A stretch of DNA of 64,000 nucleotides from JAIEPM01 sp964546815 (GTDB lineage: Bacteria; Cyanobacteriota; Vampirovibrionia; Obscuribacterales; Obscuribacteraceae), in NCBI GenBank assembly GCA_964546815.1, contig CAZJLR010000002.1, positions 1-64,000 of the forward strand, given 5' to 3'. The notes under the pieces were generated by a model that made no database searches, was not told the DNA's origin, and saw only the letters and a program-made list of their open reading frames with translations. Below, one piece after another: positions 44,823 through 54,800 of this stretch. Position 1 is the stretch's first letter; each line of letters begins with the position of its first letter. A program made the translations under genes and the position numbers.

Positions 44823-45737
44823 ATGCGTGGACTTAATTTGACCTTACTAATTGCCAGAATTCCTCCCAAAATAATGCTTTTGCTAATGCTCACAACAGCG
44901 GTGGCTGCTGGTGTCATGGTGCAAGCAGAATTTCAAAAGCGAGACGGCATAGCCAACGACCTGAAAAATCAAGCCAACAAAAAAGAAATGAGCGAAATTG
45001 TGGTGGCTCAATGTGATATTCCCGAAGGTGCCACCATTAGCGCTGAAAGCCTGAAGCTAAGCACAATCGAATCAAACAAAGTGCCATTCGGAGCAATTCA
45101 AAGCACAGGCGCCGCGCTGGGCATGCAAGCTAGAGTGCCCATTCATGCGGGCGAAACAATTTTGCCGCAGCAACTTGGCACAATACAGGCAGCTAAAGGC
45201 TTTGAAGCAAAAATCAAACCTGGATATAGAGCAATTACTTTTGGGGTGGATGCAAGCACTGGAGTAGCCGGCTTTTTGATGCCTGACTGCTATGTCGACA
45301 TAATGGCTCAAACAGGCACAGGCGCAGACGCAAAAGCCACGCCCATACTCTCTGATGTGCAAGTTGTGGCAGTTGGACAGACATATCAAAAGAAAAACGG
45401 TGATACTGAAGCTCAACCAAACAGCAGCGTCACAGTTTCTGTGTTGCCGCGCGAAGCAGGAAAGCTAATAAATGCTATGACTGCAGGTAAGTTATATTGC
45501 CTGATGCGCAATCATGTAGACCACGCACCGGTAGCCGTGCAAGACGTTTCATCAGCGTTTCCGCGCCCAAAAGCACAAGATATGCCATCTGAAATTTCAA
45601 GCATTCCGGCGATACCACTATCGGTGGCGCCCGATCTTCCAGAGAAACTACCGGTGGTGCCACCTGCACAAAGCCTGCACAATGTACAAATGTGGAATGC
45701 CAGCAAGAAAGACGAATTGAACTTTCCGCAACAATGA
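44823..45737 (+). CDS. CpaB/RcpC-like SAF-domain protein (Flp pilus assembly)
   Basis: A 304-residue protein with one N-terminal membrane helix (residues about 14-35). A SAF domain follows: IVVAQCDIPEGATISAESL and then RVPIHAGETILPQQL. Next comes the RcpC/CpaB domain with GYRAITFGVDASTGVAGFLMPDCYVDI. CpaB sits in the periplasm and links Flp/Tad pilus secretin and inner membrane parts. The ATG at 44823 has a GAGGA site; the frame opens 12 codons earlier. The C-terminal 60 residues are Pro-rich and disordered. No other cpa/tad gene is nearby, so it is either an orphan or the rest is elsewhere. Confidence 0.83.
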   Translation: MRGLNLTLLIARIPPKIMLLLMLTTAVAAGVMVQAEFQKRDGIANDLKNQANKKEMSEIVVAQCDIPEGATISAESLKLSTIESNKVPFGAIQSTGAALGMQARVPIHAGETILPQQLGTIQAAKGFEAKIKPGYRAITFGVDASTGVAGFLMPDCYVDIMAQTGTGADAKATPILSDVQVVAVGQTYQKKNGDTEAQPNSSVTVSVLPREAGKLINAMTAGKLYCLMRNHVDHAPVAVQDVSSAFPRPKAQDMPSEISSIPAIPLSVAPDLPEKLPVVPPAQSLHNVQMWNASKKDELNFPQQ

Positions 45738-45787
45738 GGCGCAAAGCCGCACTTAGCCTTTTTTCGTAAGAAAGAGCATTGATTTTT

Positions 45788-45816
45788 GAAGGGGTGACGC
45801 CAGGCGTTGCCCCTTC
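45788..45816. repeat. GC-rich REP-like palindrome
   Basis: A 29-bp imperfect palindrome with 13-bp arms (GAAGGGGTGACGC and GCGTTGCCCCTTC, two mismatches) and a CAG centre. The core resembles GGGCGACGC-CAT-GCGTCGCCC inside the element at 48001-48177 and the first bases of the window, so it belongs to the same dispersed family. Confidence 0.6.
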
Positions 45817-45922
45817 ATTTGTGAGATCACCTGGTGGCAACTGTGTAGAAACACGCTTGAGAGGCGCAATGCGATCGATATAATGTTCTTGCGGAAGCAC
45901 TTTGCGTATTTAGCAAAGACAA

Positions 45923-45951
45923 AAAAGGCTCCGTTTTTTCCGGAGCCTTTT
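45923..45951. terminator. Bidirectional intrinsic terminator
   Basis: AAAAGGCTCCG (45923-45933) pairs perfectly with CGGAGCCTTTT (45941-45951) around a loop of seven bases, with A- and T-rich flanks that give a U run on both strands. It serves the CpaB-like gene from the left and the 112-residue exported gene from the right. Confidence 0.88.
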
Positions 45952-45980
45952 CTGTCTGCATCAAGCAGGGGGATTATCTT

Positions 45981-46319
45981 TTAAAGCATTTTGAGATCGA
46001 GGGCTTTAATGTCCTGCTGCAATCGACGGATATCTTGGAACTTATCGTCAATTGAGCGGCTAAGACCGTCAATCGTAGGTGTCAGACTCTTGTCGTTGTT
46101 GGCTCTTTGAAGTTCATCGAGCTGTTTACGCAAATCGTCGTAGTCTTTGAGCATAGCTGTCTCTTTGACGAGCAACCTGCCTCTTACGGCTGAATATTGT
46201 GAGTAAACATTGGAGTCTAACACTACTGCTTTCGCGCTTTGTGCAGCTGAAGCGATCAAGATCAAGCTTGATGCCATCCCCATCACACAGATTTTTTTGA
46301 AAGAAATTTGCGAAAACAT
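45981..46319 (-). CDS. Small exported coiled-coil protein, unknown
   Basis: A 112-residue protein. The ATG at 46319 has an ideal GGAGGA site and gives a signal peptide (hydrophobic residues about 8-26, cleavage after AKA). The mature part of about 85 residues is helical with leucine heptads (LKDYDDLRKQLDELQRANN, then IRRLQQDIKALDLKML), so it is likely a periplasmic coiled coil. I do not recognise a family. It is divergent from the MocR regulator with about 100 bp between the starts, so it is a candidate target of that regulator. Confidence 0.7.
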   Translation of the reverse strand: MFSQISFKKICVMGMASSLILIASAAQSAKAVVLDSNVYSQYSAVRGRLLVKETAMLKDYDDLRKQLDELQRANNDKSLTPTIDGLSRSIDDKFQDIRRLQQDIKALDLKML

Positions 46320-46417
46320 AACTTCGTCCTCCAGTTGAAGATAGAATACCAATTAAATTGGTGAGTCAAAAGAGCCACTTTACAGTTTTAGTACCAGTCC
46401 ACTTTGGAGAGAAAAAC

Positions 46418-47935
46418 TTGGAACTTCTAGTAGTTTTAGATAGCCAATCTAATCTTCCACTACACAAGCAGTTGTACGAAGAAATAAGGCGGGCCATACT
46501 TTCCGGACGTTTGGCTAGAGGCCAAAGGGTACCATCCACTCGCGCTTTGTCCGAATCACTCGGGATATCAAGAGCAACCGTAACATTGGCTTATGAATTC
46601 CTCTTGTCAGAGGGATATCTCCAGTCCACTACAGGGTCTGGCACCTATGTATGTCGTCAACTGCCAGAAGCCATGATGCGCCCCGATACTAAGGATGGGA
46701 AGCGTCGAGCCACCTTGGAAACAGGTTTGCCTAAGCGCTCAAACAGACGACTTTCCAGATACGGAAGCTATTTAAAAGAGCGAGCTTGGTTTGCTTATGG
46801 CGAAGATGAACCAGAAATTCAATTTTCGTTCGGCAGACCAGACATGGATCAATTTCCATGGAAAATTTGGATTCAGCTGGCAAGCCAGGTTGCTAAGAGG
46901 CAAGACCTTGGTTTGCTCGATTGCCCAAGCAAAGCATCAGGCTTTCTTCCCCTGCGAGAAGCAATCGCAACACACCTTTCAAAATCGCGAGCAGTAAACT
47001 GCAGCACAGACCAAATAATCATTGTAAATGGCTCACAACAAGGAATAGACCTTGTAACGCGCGTATTGATCGACCGCGGTGACCAGGTGGGCATTGAAGA
47101 CCCGGGATATATCGGCGCAAAAAAAGCATTCGAAGTTGCTGGTGCACAATTGATAGGCGTGCCGCTTGATAACGCCGGCTTACTTGTGGACAAACTAAAA
47201 GACCCGAGCATGGCTTCGATGAAACTTCTATATTGCACCCCATCACACCAGTCACCAACAGGTGTGGTGCTCTCACTTCCAAGGCGCCTGGAGCTTTTGA
47301 ACTGGGCACAGCGCACTGGCACTTATTTGATTGAAGATGACTATGACAGCGAATATCGCTATTCGGGCAGACCATATCCAAGTCTTGCCGGGTTAGATCA
47401 AGCCGAAACAGTCATCTATATAGGTACATTTTCCAAAGTCATGTTTCCGGCCCTCAGACTTGGTTACATGGTGGTTCCCAAGGGACTGGCAGATGTATTT
47501 AGTCGTGCAAAATTTCTGGCAGACAGGCATTCACCACTATTACAGCAGCAAATTCTGGCTGAGTTTATCAGAGGCGGGCATTTCGAAAGACACATTCGAA
47601 AAATGCGCACACTCTACGAACACCGCCGCCGAACGGTAATCGCCGCACTCAATACTGAATTCGGCAACAAGGTAGATGTCATGGGAGAGAACGCAGGCAT
47701 CAATATATTGATACGCATTCACGAGCGCATGGACGACGAAACTTTCCTCAAAAACGCGCGCGAACTGGGAGTAGGACTGGTGCGAACAAAGCAGTTCTAC
47801 CTATCTGACGCACCAGCGCACGAGTTTCTCTTAAATTACGCCGGACATAATGATGAAATCATTCGAGAAGGCGTTGCCCGGCTGGCAAAAGCCGCTGAGA
47901 TGTCTCGCAGACCAGATATTCTGGTCAGTGAATAG
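46418..47935 (+). CDS. MocR/GntR-family regulator with aminotransferase domain (PdxR candidate)
   Basis: A 505-residue fusion of a GntR winged helix and a fold-type I aminotransferase-like domain. The DNA-binding part spans residues about 8-75 (LHKQLYEEIRRAILSGRLA, then TRALSESLGISRATV). In the effector domain, GTFSKVMFPALRLGY holds the PLP lysine (residue 340) and EDDYDSEYRY is the usual substrate-loop motif. MocR proteins sense PLP or amino compounds; the PdxR group controls pdxST, which lies 2.5 kb upstream here. I place the start at a TTG (46418) after TTTGGAGAG; the frame is open from 46358. Divergence from the small exported gene suggests autoregulation. Confidence 0.88.
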   Translation: MELLVVLDSQSNLPLHKQLYEEIRRAILSGRLARGQRVPSTRALSESLGISRATVTLAYEFLLSEGYLQSTTGSGTYVCRQLPEAMMRPDTKDGKRRATLETGLPKRSNRRLSRYGSYLKERAWFAYGEDEPEIQFSFGRPDMDQFPWKIWIQLASQVAKRQDLGLLDCPSKASGFLPLREAIATHLSKSRAVNCSTDQIIIVNGSQQGIDLVTRVLIDRGDQVGIEDPGYIGAKKAFEVAGAQLIGVPLDNAGLLVDKLKDPSMASMKLLYCTPSHQSPTGVVLSLPRRLELLNWAQRTGTYLIEDDYDSEYRYSGRPYPSLAGLDQAETVIYIGTFSKVMFPALRLGYMVVPKGLADVFSRAKFLADRHSPLLQQQILAEFIRGGHFERHIRKMRTLYEHRRRTVIAALNTEFGNKVDVMGENAGINILIRIHERMDDETFLKNARELGVGLVRTKQFYLSDAPAHEFLLNYAGHNDEIIREGVARLAKAAEMSRRPDILVSE

Positions 47936-48000
47936 CTGCGCGTGATAAAGATATCCACTCGACATCTCACTTCCAGTTAAAGCGTTCAATATATAGATGG

Positions 48001-48177
48001 ATCGTAAGTATTCGGCCAACACAAGCCTAGGGGCGACGCCATGCGTCGCCCGACCCGTAGATCGCCGTCCGGCATTACTAGAAATAGCGAACTATAGAAG
48101 CTCATTCCTATCCCCGGGCGTCCCATGGCGACGCCCCTACAAGCAATTACTACCTGTTTTGGCCGAATACTTACGAT
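48001..48177. mobile_element. 177-bp MITE-like inverted-repeat element
   Basis: The ends are inverted repeats of 23 bp with one mismatch (48001-48023 and 48155-48177, starting ATCGTAAGTATTCGGCC). Inside each end lies a GC-rich palindrome: GGGCGACGC-CAT-GCGTCGCCC (48031-48051) and a similar one at 48116-48137. No coding capacity is credible. A non-autonomous transposable element or a large REP/BIME-type repeat fits. No clear target duplication is seen, and no transposase is in the window. The palindrome core recurs at 45788 and at the start of the window. Confidence 0.72.
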
Positions 48178-48469
48178 AGATCAAACAGGCATTTCTGAGT
48201 ACTGCAGATTTCTACAGCAGCCCGCTATCAAGATCTACAGCCGAAATTTTGGAATTTGCTGAATCAAAGCTGCTTTCGGTGCATTGCTAAGAAGCCAGAG
48301 CAGCATTCCTTGACAATAAAATTGACGAAAACGCTTACCAATACTCGTTCTCAAACATGTGCATAATTGCACAGTCGGCAATACATCTTTAGCCATATGA
48401 ACACTTCGGGCAAAAAGCTATTCTGTATTTGTCAGCGATAAGCCGACACCGAACCCTGATAGCCAGCCC

Positions 48470-48504
48470 GAAAACACCCCGGAAGTCTCTTCCGGGGTGT
48501 TTTC
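48470..48504. terminator. Strong bidirectional intrinsic terminator
   Basis: A perfect 15-bp stem (48470-48484 with 48490-48504, core ACACCCCGGAA) has a 5-nt loop and a T run on the plus side; the minus side also ends in TTTTC. It lies 30 bp past the response-regulator stop and ends that operon. The region 47936-48470 apart from the repeat element holds nothing that I can identify. Confidence 0.88.
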
Positions 48505-48533
48505 TTTCTACTTGTTTTTCAAAGTGAAAAAGC

Positions 48534-48914
48534 TCAGGCGTTGTCAGCCACTATCTGACGAATTTCACTTGGTAATTTCATAGGATCAAATGGTTTGCTG
48601 ATGATGCCGGCGGCGCCCAGAGCCAGGTAAGAATCGAGCTCTTGTTTTTGAACTTTAGCAGTAAAAAATATCACCGGAATCGAAGCTATTTCAGCAATTT
48701 CACGTATTTTTGCCAGGGTTGTTGGTCCATCCATTTCGGGCATCATGACATCAAGCAAAATGACATCAGGCTTCTCTTTCAGTGCCACTTCAATCGCTTC
48801 AAAGCCCGAGGCAACCTGCGAAACTTTCCAACCGCCGACGCCTTCAAGGCTTATCTGAGCGATTTTTCTGATGCGAGGATCGTCATCAACCAGAAGAACT
48901 TTTTCAATAGCCAT
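48534..48914 (-). CDS. Single-domain response regulator (CheY-like)
   Basis: A 126-residue receiver domain with no output domain. The acidic pocket is DDD at residues 10-12, the phospho-acceptor is Asp55 in VILLDVMMPEMDG, the conserved Thr is in IFFTAKVQ with its Lys (about residue 105). It starts on the stop of the hybrid kinase (TAATG), so the two are translated together and should form one phosphorelay. With no DNA-binding part, it probably acts through protein contacts, either as a relay or on motility or kinase partners. Confidence 0.93.
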   Translation of the reverse strand: MAIEKVLLVDDDPRIRKIAQISLEGVGGWKVSQVASGFEAIEVALKEKPDVILLDVMMPEMDGPTTLAKIREIAEIASIPVIFFTAKVQKQELDSYLALGAAGIISKPFDPMKLPSEIRQIVADNA

Positions 48915-51283
48915 TACTGCCTTCCAGCCTTGTCTGAGTCGGTTTCTTTTGTGCTAACTTCAACGATTTCTGTAACTATAGAATCAGCGCCCTCTCGTGC
49001 CATAGACTCCTGCTCGGAGTGTTTCAAACATTCATAAACTGCGCTAAGAAGATCTTCTTGACTGGCTTTTGATTTGGTTAGACATCTGGTAAAACCAATT
49101 GTTAGCATTTTTCTTTCTTCTGCAGCCAAATCTCTTCCAGTGTATACCAGAAGGGGTGTCAGTTTTGATTCAGTATCAGCCAATTCATTCACGAACTGAA
49201 AGCCATCCATATCTGGTAAACCAACGTCTAATATGATCAGACTCGGCGCATCAGCTGCCACCATCTGTAGTGCTTGCGCAGCATTTGAAGCTTCAACGCA
49301 GCGCAAGCCGTGCGGTTCTAACTGATGCAAAATGGTTTTTCTTGTGCTCTGGTCGTCCTCAACGATTAATACAAGGGCTGACTGAAAGCTCTCACTAAGA
49401 ATTTTTCCAATCGTGGCAGTCGATTCCTCGACGCCTGGCTCATCGGACTCGGGCGCATCAATATCATTGCCTCTACCTGCGCTGGTCAAGAACAAAGTCT
49501 CGCTGCCGACAGGCACGCAAAACCAGAATGTAGCACCTTTGCCGATATCAGAGTCAACCCCGATGCTGCCACCATGCTGTTCTACAATAGCTTTGCAAAT
49601 AGCCAAACCCAGCCCGGTGCCTTCTTGTTCTCTAATATCGGATGAATCTACTTGCTGAAACTTGTTGAAGAGCTTGTGTTGCTGCGAAACGGCAATTCCC
49701 TTTCCGTGATCGCGCACCGCAAAGCGAACCATGCCATCACCTGCGGTGGCAGATAGTTCTACGACACCATTTTTCGGAGAGAATTTAATTGCATTAGAAA
49801 CGAGATTGACTAAGACCTGATTGAGGCGGTCGATATCAGCAACAATCATCTGCTTAGTTGTCCAACCACTTTCAAGTCTTACAGATCGTTCTTTCGCCAT
49901 GCCCTCAGTAGATGAAATAGTCATGTTCAAAAGGGCCGCAGGGCTCAGCTCGACTTTGTTGAACTCAAACTTACCGGCCTCAAGTTTTTTCAAGTCTAGA
50001 ATGTCATTGATAAGCCTGATTAACCTGTCGCAGCTTTCTCGCGCAATACCAACAAGCTCTTGAGTTTCAAGCGGCAGCTCGCCGGCAATGCCTCCTTCAA
50101 GCAAACCTAGAGATCCTCTAATTGAAGTTAAAGGTGTTCGCAACTCGTGCGAAACAATAGAATAAAATTCCGAAACTCTTCTTTCTGCCTCTTTCCTTTC
50201 GGAAATATCGCGAATGATAGCCGTAATGAGCTTACGACCTTTCATGTCGATATAGCTCAGTGATATTTCAATTGGGAAAGAGCCTCTAAATCTGGCATTT
50301 CCGACACCTTCTATACGCAGAGCACCGTGATGAAAGCGCCCCATATCTCGTAATCTAGGCCAACTGTCTTGAGTACAGGTCTCATCAGAAAAAGCGTGAA
50401 TCAAGTACGAAATATGCTTACCGAAGATCTGGTGAAATTGATAGCCAAACATTTTTTCGCAGGTTTGATTAGCTGTTTCAATGGCACCATTTTCGGAAAT
50501 AGTGATAATCGAGTCTGCCGCTGTTTCGAAGATTGCTCTGATAGTTGCTTCGCTGTCACGCAAATTTTGTTCTGATTTTTTCAGTTCGGCAGTTCGTTCG
50601 ATTACTTCTTGTTCCGTAGAGCTTTTCGCACGTTCAAGCTCAGCCTGCCGCAACGCGACTAAACGCATATCATTTACACTGTGACGAATTGAACGAATCA
50701 AAAAGATGTCGCAAAAGAAAACCCAGCCAGCGAACTCTATCCAGCGCCAGCGCTCTGGCGTACTGACACCATATATAGTATCGGGAAAATAAATTCCGCG
50801 AATGAGGTGATCTACCGTAGTAATAATTGAGCCGAGCAGCAGCGGGCGCCAGTCGCGATAAAATGCCAGAAAAGCCAGAGATCCAAAAACATGAAAATGC
50901 GTTTCGATTCTGCCGCCAGATGCAGCAATCAACAAGCCACTCCAGAGCATTTGGGCAGCCGCGACCATCATTCGCGTCGCTTCTGTTCCTGGCTTCTTAA
51001 TTATGAAATAGATTGGCAGTACAAAAATGCAGGCGCCAAAGAGAGCCGACTGCCATGCCTGAATATGATAAGCGCTGCTTTGCCCTTCCCAGCTTCTGGT
51101 CGGAGCCAGCAAAGGCCAGGCAATTGCACCAAACCACTGCATCAAAAATAAAACAGCAAAAAGTTTGTCAGTTCGTGCACAGATAGTTTCCTTTTGTTGC
51201 TCAAAAAGATAGATCGCCCTGGCATAGACGCTAGGCGCAACATTTTCCTCTTTTATTGTCTTGTTCAGAAAGGAAAGAAACAA
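48914..51283 (-). CDS. Hybrid sensor histidine kinase: membrane sensor, PAS, HisKA, HATPase, receiver
   Basis: A 789-residue kinase. Residues about 40-215 contain six or so membrane helices with a histidine-rich stretch (RIETHFHVFGSLAFLAFYRDW), a possible metal or redox sensor. A coiled linker leads to a PAS domain (about 240-365, with GAIETANQTCEKMFGY). The HisKA box is VSHELRTPLTS with the phospho-His at 379. The HATPase has the N box NLVSNAIKFSPK and the G boxes GKGI and GTGLGLAI. The C-terminal receiver has Asp686 in LIILDVGLPDMDG. The open frame begins with TTG and the start is uncertain. The single-domain regulator follows on the same transcript. Confidence 0.92.
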   Translation of the reverse strand: MFLSFLNKTIKEENVAPSVYARAIYLFEQQKETICARTDKLFAVLFLMQWFGAIAWPLLAPTRSWEGQSSAYHIQAWQSALFGACIFVLPIYFIIKKPGTEATRMMVAAAQMLWSGLLIAASGGRIETHFHVFGSLAFLAFYRDWRPLLLGSIITTVDHLIRGIYFPDTIYGVSTPERWRWIEFAGWVFFCDIFLIRSIRHSVNDMRLVALRQAELERAKSSTEQEVIERTAELKKSEQNLRDSEATIRAIFETAADSIITISENGAIETANQTCEKMFGYQFHQIFGKHISYLIHAFSDETCTQDSWPRLRDMGRFHHGALRIEGVGNARFRGSFPIEISLSYIDMKGRKLITAIIRDISERKEAERRVSEFYSIVSHELRTPLTSIRGSLGLLEGGIAGELPLETQELVGIARESCDRLIRLINDILDLKKLEAGKFEFNKVELSPAALLNMTISSTEGMAKERSVRLESGWTTKQMIVADIDRLNQVLVNLVSNAIKFSPKNGVVELSATAGDGMVRFAVRDHGKGIAVSQQHKLFNKFQQVDSSDIREQEGTGLGLAICKAIVEQHGGSIGVDSDIGKGATFWFCVPVGSETLFLTSAGRGNDIDAPESDEPGVEESTATIGKILSESFQSALVLIVEDDQSTRKTILHQLEPHGLRCVEASNAAQALQMVAADAPSLIILDVGLPDMDGFQFVNELADTESKLTPLLVYTGRDLAAEERKMLTIGFTRCLTKSKASQEDLLSAVYECLKHSEQESMAREGADSIVTEIVEVSTKETDSDKAGRQ

Positions 51284-51843
51284 ACTTGAATTTCCTGCTC
51301 AAAATTGACCAGTGCCCAGTAACCCTAAGACACGACAACTCTAACAGGAAGCAAGGAACATATGTAACCGCCAAAACACGGATTATTGCCCTCAAAAGAG
51401 GACTTGTAGATTTCCATTGACAAGCTTTTGTTAATCGATTATCATCTTCCAGCTTACTTGAGGAATGCAGGAGCTCGCAAGGGCGCTCAGTAATGCAATG
51501 GCCGGCAAATTCAATAAACAGCATGCAAGCCAAAATTTTTGGCTTCATCAGGCATTATTGTTTGAATTACTACGCTGATTGTTGCTTGCGAAATGCGAGT
51601 GATTTGGGCTTGAGTTTTTAGTGTCAAAACTCCAAAAAACGGCTCACAGCTTGACATCAGAATTAACCTGATTACTGTTTGCAGTGCAGTAAGAAGTGGA
51701 AAAAAGCTAGAGGTCACCACCCCGACCACAGCTAACTAGAATACTTTCGAGTTGAAAGCTACGCGAAAGTTTCAAGATTAGTGGCAAAATTTGCGTGTTC
51801 TTGTATACACGCACTAAGGGCGGCGCACCGAGGCATGGTGGAA
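51284..51843. other. Promoter and long leader of the giant LysM gene
   Basis: This 560-bp gap lies between the divergent histidine kinase gene and the giant gene. It carries a near-consensus promoter on the plus strand (51417-51445). Short frames here (for example 51511-51729 on the minus strand) have no coding character. No terminator is visible between the promoter and the gene, so the mRNA leader would be about 390 nt long. Confidence 0.5.
51417..51445 (+). promoter_or_regulatory. Sigma70-type promoter of the giant LysM gene
   Basis: TTGACA (51417-51422) and TATCAT (51440-51445) are separated by 17 bp. The -35 is perfect and the -10 matches TATAAT at five of six positions. Transcription would start near 51452 and run into the giant gene. 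Confidence 0.65.
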
Positions 51844-54800
51844 ATGGCAGCAGACGGACCAAACAACAATCCCCCGAACAAAAAACCGGAGCTAATTGAG
51901 AGCACAGACAAACCTGCAGTGCCGGCTCCGGATTTTAAGATTGACCTGGCTGACAAAACAGCCAAAGAAGCCTTAATTGCTGTATTAAACTCGACGAAGG
52001 CTCAAGACTCTAACGTTAAGCCGACAACTCAAGCTGGGACAATTTTGTACGGCTTATCGATTGGTGGTGTCACTGAAGGTGACAACAAAAAACCAAAAGA
52101 AGTAAAAGATGCCAGTTCTCCGCAACCTGATGCAGACGTTCAACATTCACTGGCCAATTTGTTTCAACCATTTCGAAATCACCGTTGCGGAAATAGATTT
52201 TCGCAAGACAGTGCCAATGACGATCAAGATGACAAATCGAGAGTACGTCCTGTAATCGCTCGCAGCATGTATGCCACCGGAACCGGTGCTCAAGCAGAAT
52301 CTGCAAGCCCAACCGGTGACAACCAGCCACACACACCCAGCAGCCGCAACACAGCACTTTGGGCAGACTGGCGCGACGACAAAATCGACATCGTAGAAAA
52401 GAAAGTGTCAACCTGGGTTGGATATCTAAAAGCACCGCTCAACTTCATAACAGGCGGCTCAAAGGAAAGCACAGAGCCAGCGGCAAATCCAAGTGACAGC
52501 AATGCCGAAAGCAAAGAAAAGAAGGACGAACCAAGCGCTCCAAAAACTGTTAAAACACTTTTGACGACCAGGCTTGATTCACTTTCGAGCATGGCAGATG
52601 CGCAATTGGAATCTGTGCCGGAATCGGGCGGGTTCAAACCGCGCATCGCAGGCGATTCCATTGCAGGACTTGCAGCACTCAAAACAGTATCTGCTCCAAA
52701 AACAGGCGAACAACGAACTGCAAACCAAGAGCGAATGGCAGCAGCTCACGATTATGCGTTTTTGGATCGCATGAAGGGTCCTGATGCAGAAGCCTGGTTA
52801 AAAGCACATGAAGGCAACAGGTCGGACTACGAAAGATATGAGCGCTTAACAAAAGCAGGCTATTTCGGACAAATAGATCAGATGCCTGCCGAGCAAAGAT
52901 TGGCATGGAAAACACATGCGAACGATCAACAAATCAGTGCTTACAACGCCTACGAAGCAGCCATCAATCGAGGCGATTACAGTGTTCTCGACAAAATCGG
53001 CAAGGTGCCAAAAGAGCTTGACGAAGCATCGAGCGATCCTGCTGTAAAAGCGAAAAACGACAAACTGAAGGCAGAGATAAATCAAGACTTCAAATCTGTC
53101 TACAACAATTTGAGCAAAGAGCAGCTTGCCGGTTACAGACAGTTCAATGACACGCGTAACGCGATTGAAGCATCTGAGAAAAAACCGCTAGGAGACTACT
53201 CAAAACTGGCACAGATGGACGCAAATCCAACTCTGGATTTGTGGCTTAAGACAGCCACGCCAGAACAAAGACAAGCATATTCCAATGCAGTTTTCGATGG
53301 TCAAACAAAAGGCTCGATTGACTCAGCCAACTGGTTTAATAAAGCAAGCGATGAACAAAAGAAAGCATTTTTCGACACACTTCAAAAGAAAACAGATGCT
53401 GAAAAAGACACCTGGTGGGCGAAGGTAGAAAATCCTCAGGCTACCAAAGAAAATCCGTGGTCTCTGGCTCAAAAGAATTATCTAGAAGATACACGCGCCC
53501 GCTCTAAGGGTGCAGTTGATGGGCCATTAGACAAAGACGCAGCTAAGCTGCCTAAAATTCCTCCGATAGAACACATCTCTGATAAAGAGAGGCTGAGTGC
53601 GGGCGATTACAGCAAGGTACAGCAATCTTATAACGAACAGTACAACAGTCCGGAAAGCAAAGCTCAGCTAGTCGAAAAAGTTCTGAGCGATCCAAATATT
53701 TCTGCGCAAGACAAAGCAACGCTAACTAAGCTGAAATCAACCGATGCTGAATCGGCAGCGCTTGCCGCTTACCTTGCCCAAAGTAATTTTCCAGGCAAAG
53801 ACTTGGGCGAGCGCATCGCCAAATACAATTTGTACATATCAAATGAAGGCTCTGGCTATTTGAGCTACGTTGATAAAATGAACGGTAGCCAATTGAGAAA
53901 TTGGCTTGCCGGCGCCACTCCCCAGCAGCGCGATTCATATGAACGATATATGGATGCCAAAGCCGCAGGCGACTACAGTTTCATCAACAAAGACAATTTT
54001 GAACAATTCAAGAAGCTAGCAAGCCCAGAAGATCTCGGTGACTACGTCATTTTCCGCGAGCGCGTAGCTGCAGGAGATTTCAGCTTCCTCGACAAGCTAA
54101 AAAATCCGCAAAACAAAGACAACATTTGGGACACATCCAGATATCTGGATGCAGATGCAACTCGCTACCGCGAATTTGAGGCTCGAAGAAAAGCCGGTGA
54201 CTACAGTTTTGTAACCAGACAGATTCCTGAAGCACAAAAGGCCTGGTATGAAGATGCAAGTCCTGCAGAACGCGCAAATTATGATGCATACAAAGATAAG
54301 GTTGCAGAAGGCAATTTTAGCTTTGTGGAAGATTACATTGCTGCCAAGAAAATGAGTCCAGAAGCGGCTGCCAAATTCCGCTCTGATTGGGTGGCTCAAA
54401 ATGCAAACACCACCATAGATGGTGCGCCGTTTGATGTAAAAACACGCTTTGATAAATATCAAAATGAAGTCAAAGATTTCCGCGAGCACCAAAACGACTA
54501 TCGCAATTTAGATAAGATGACGGCTCAAGACCGCAAGACTTATTTAGATGCGCATCCCGAGCTTCAAGAAAGTTACAAACATTGGCAGATAAACAAAGCC
54601 GTTGGCGAATACAGCTTTGTTGACAGACTTCCAAGCAAAGAAAGAAACGAATTACTTGAAAAATACAAAAACTCAGACGACCCTGTAATAAAAGCAGAAG
54701 CAGCAGGTCTCAAAGCATATAACGAGCGCATCGCAGCTGGTGACTACAGCCACATTTATGTCATGGATAAACCGACATATGATGCCTGGAAAGCACAAGC

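Noticed and set aside
45475..45900. 141-codon minus-strand frame
   Set aside because: It overlaps the end of the CpaB-like gene and the REP-like palindrome, and has no recognisable product.
47997..48179. 60-codon plus-strand frame
   Set aside because: It coincides exactly with the inverted-repeat element and has no ribosome site or protein-like pattern.
51511..51729. 72-codon minus-strand frame upstream of the giant gene
   Set aside because: It has no ribosome site or domain and lies across the promoter and leader of the giant gene.
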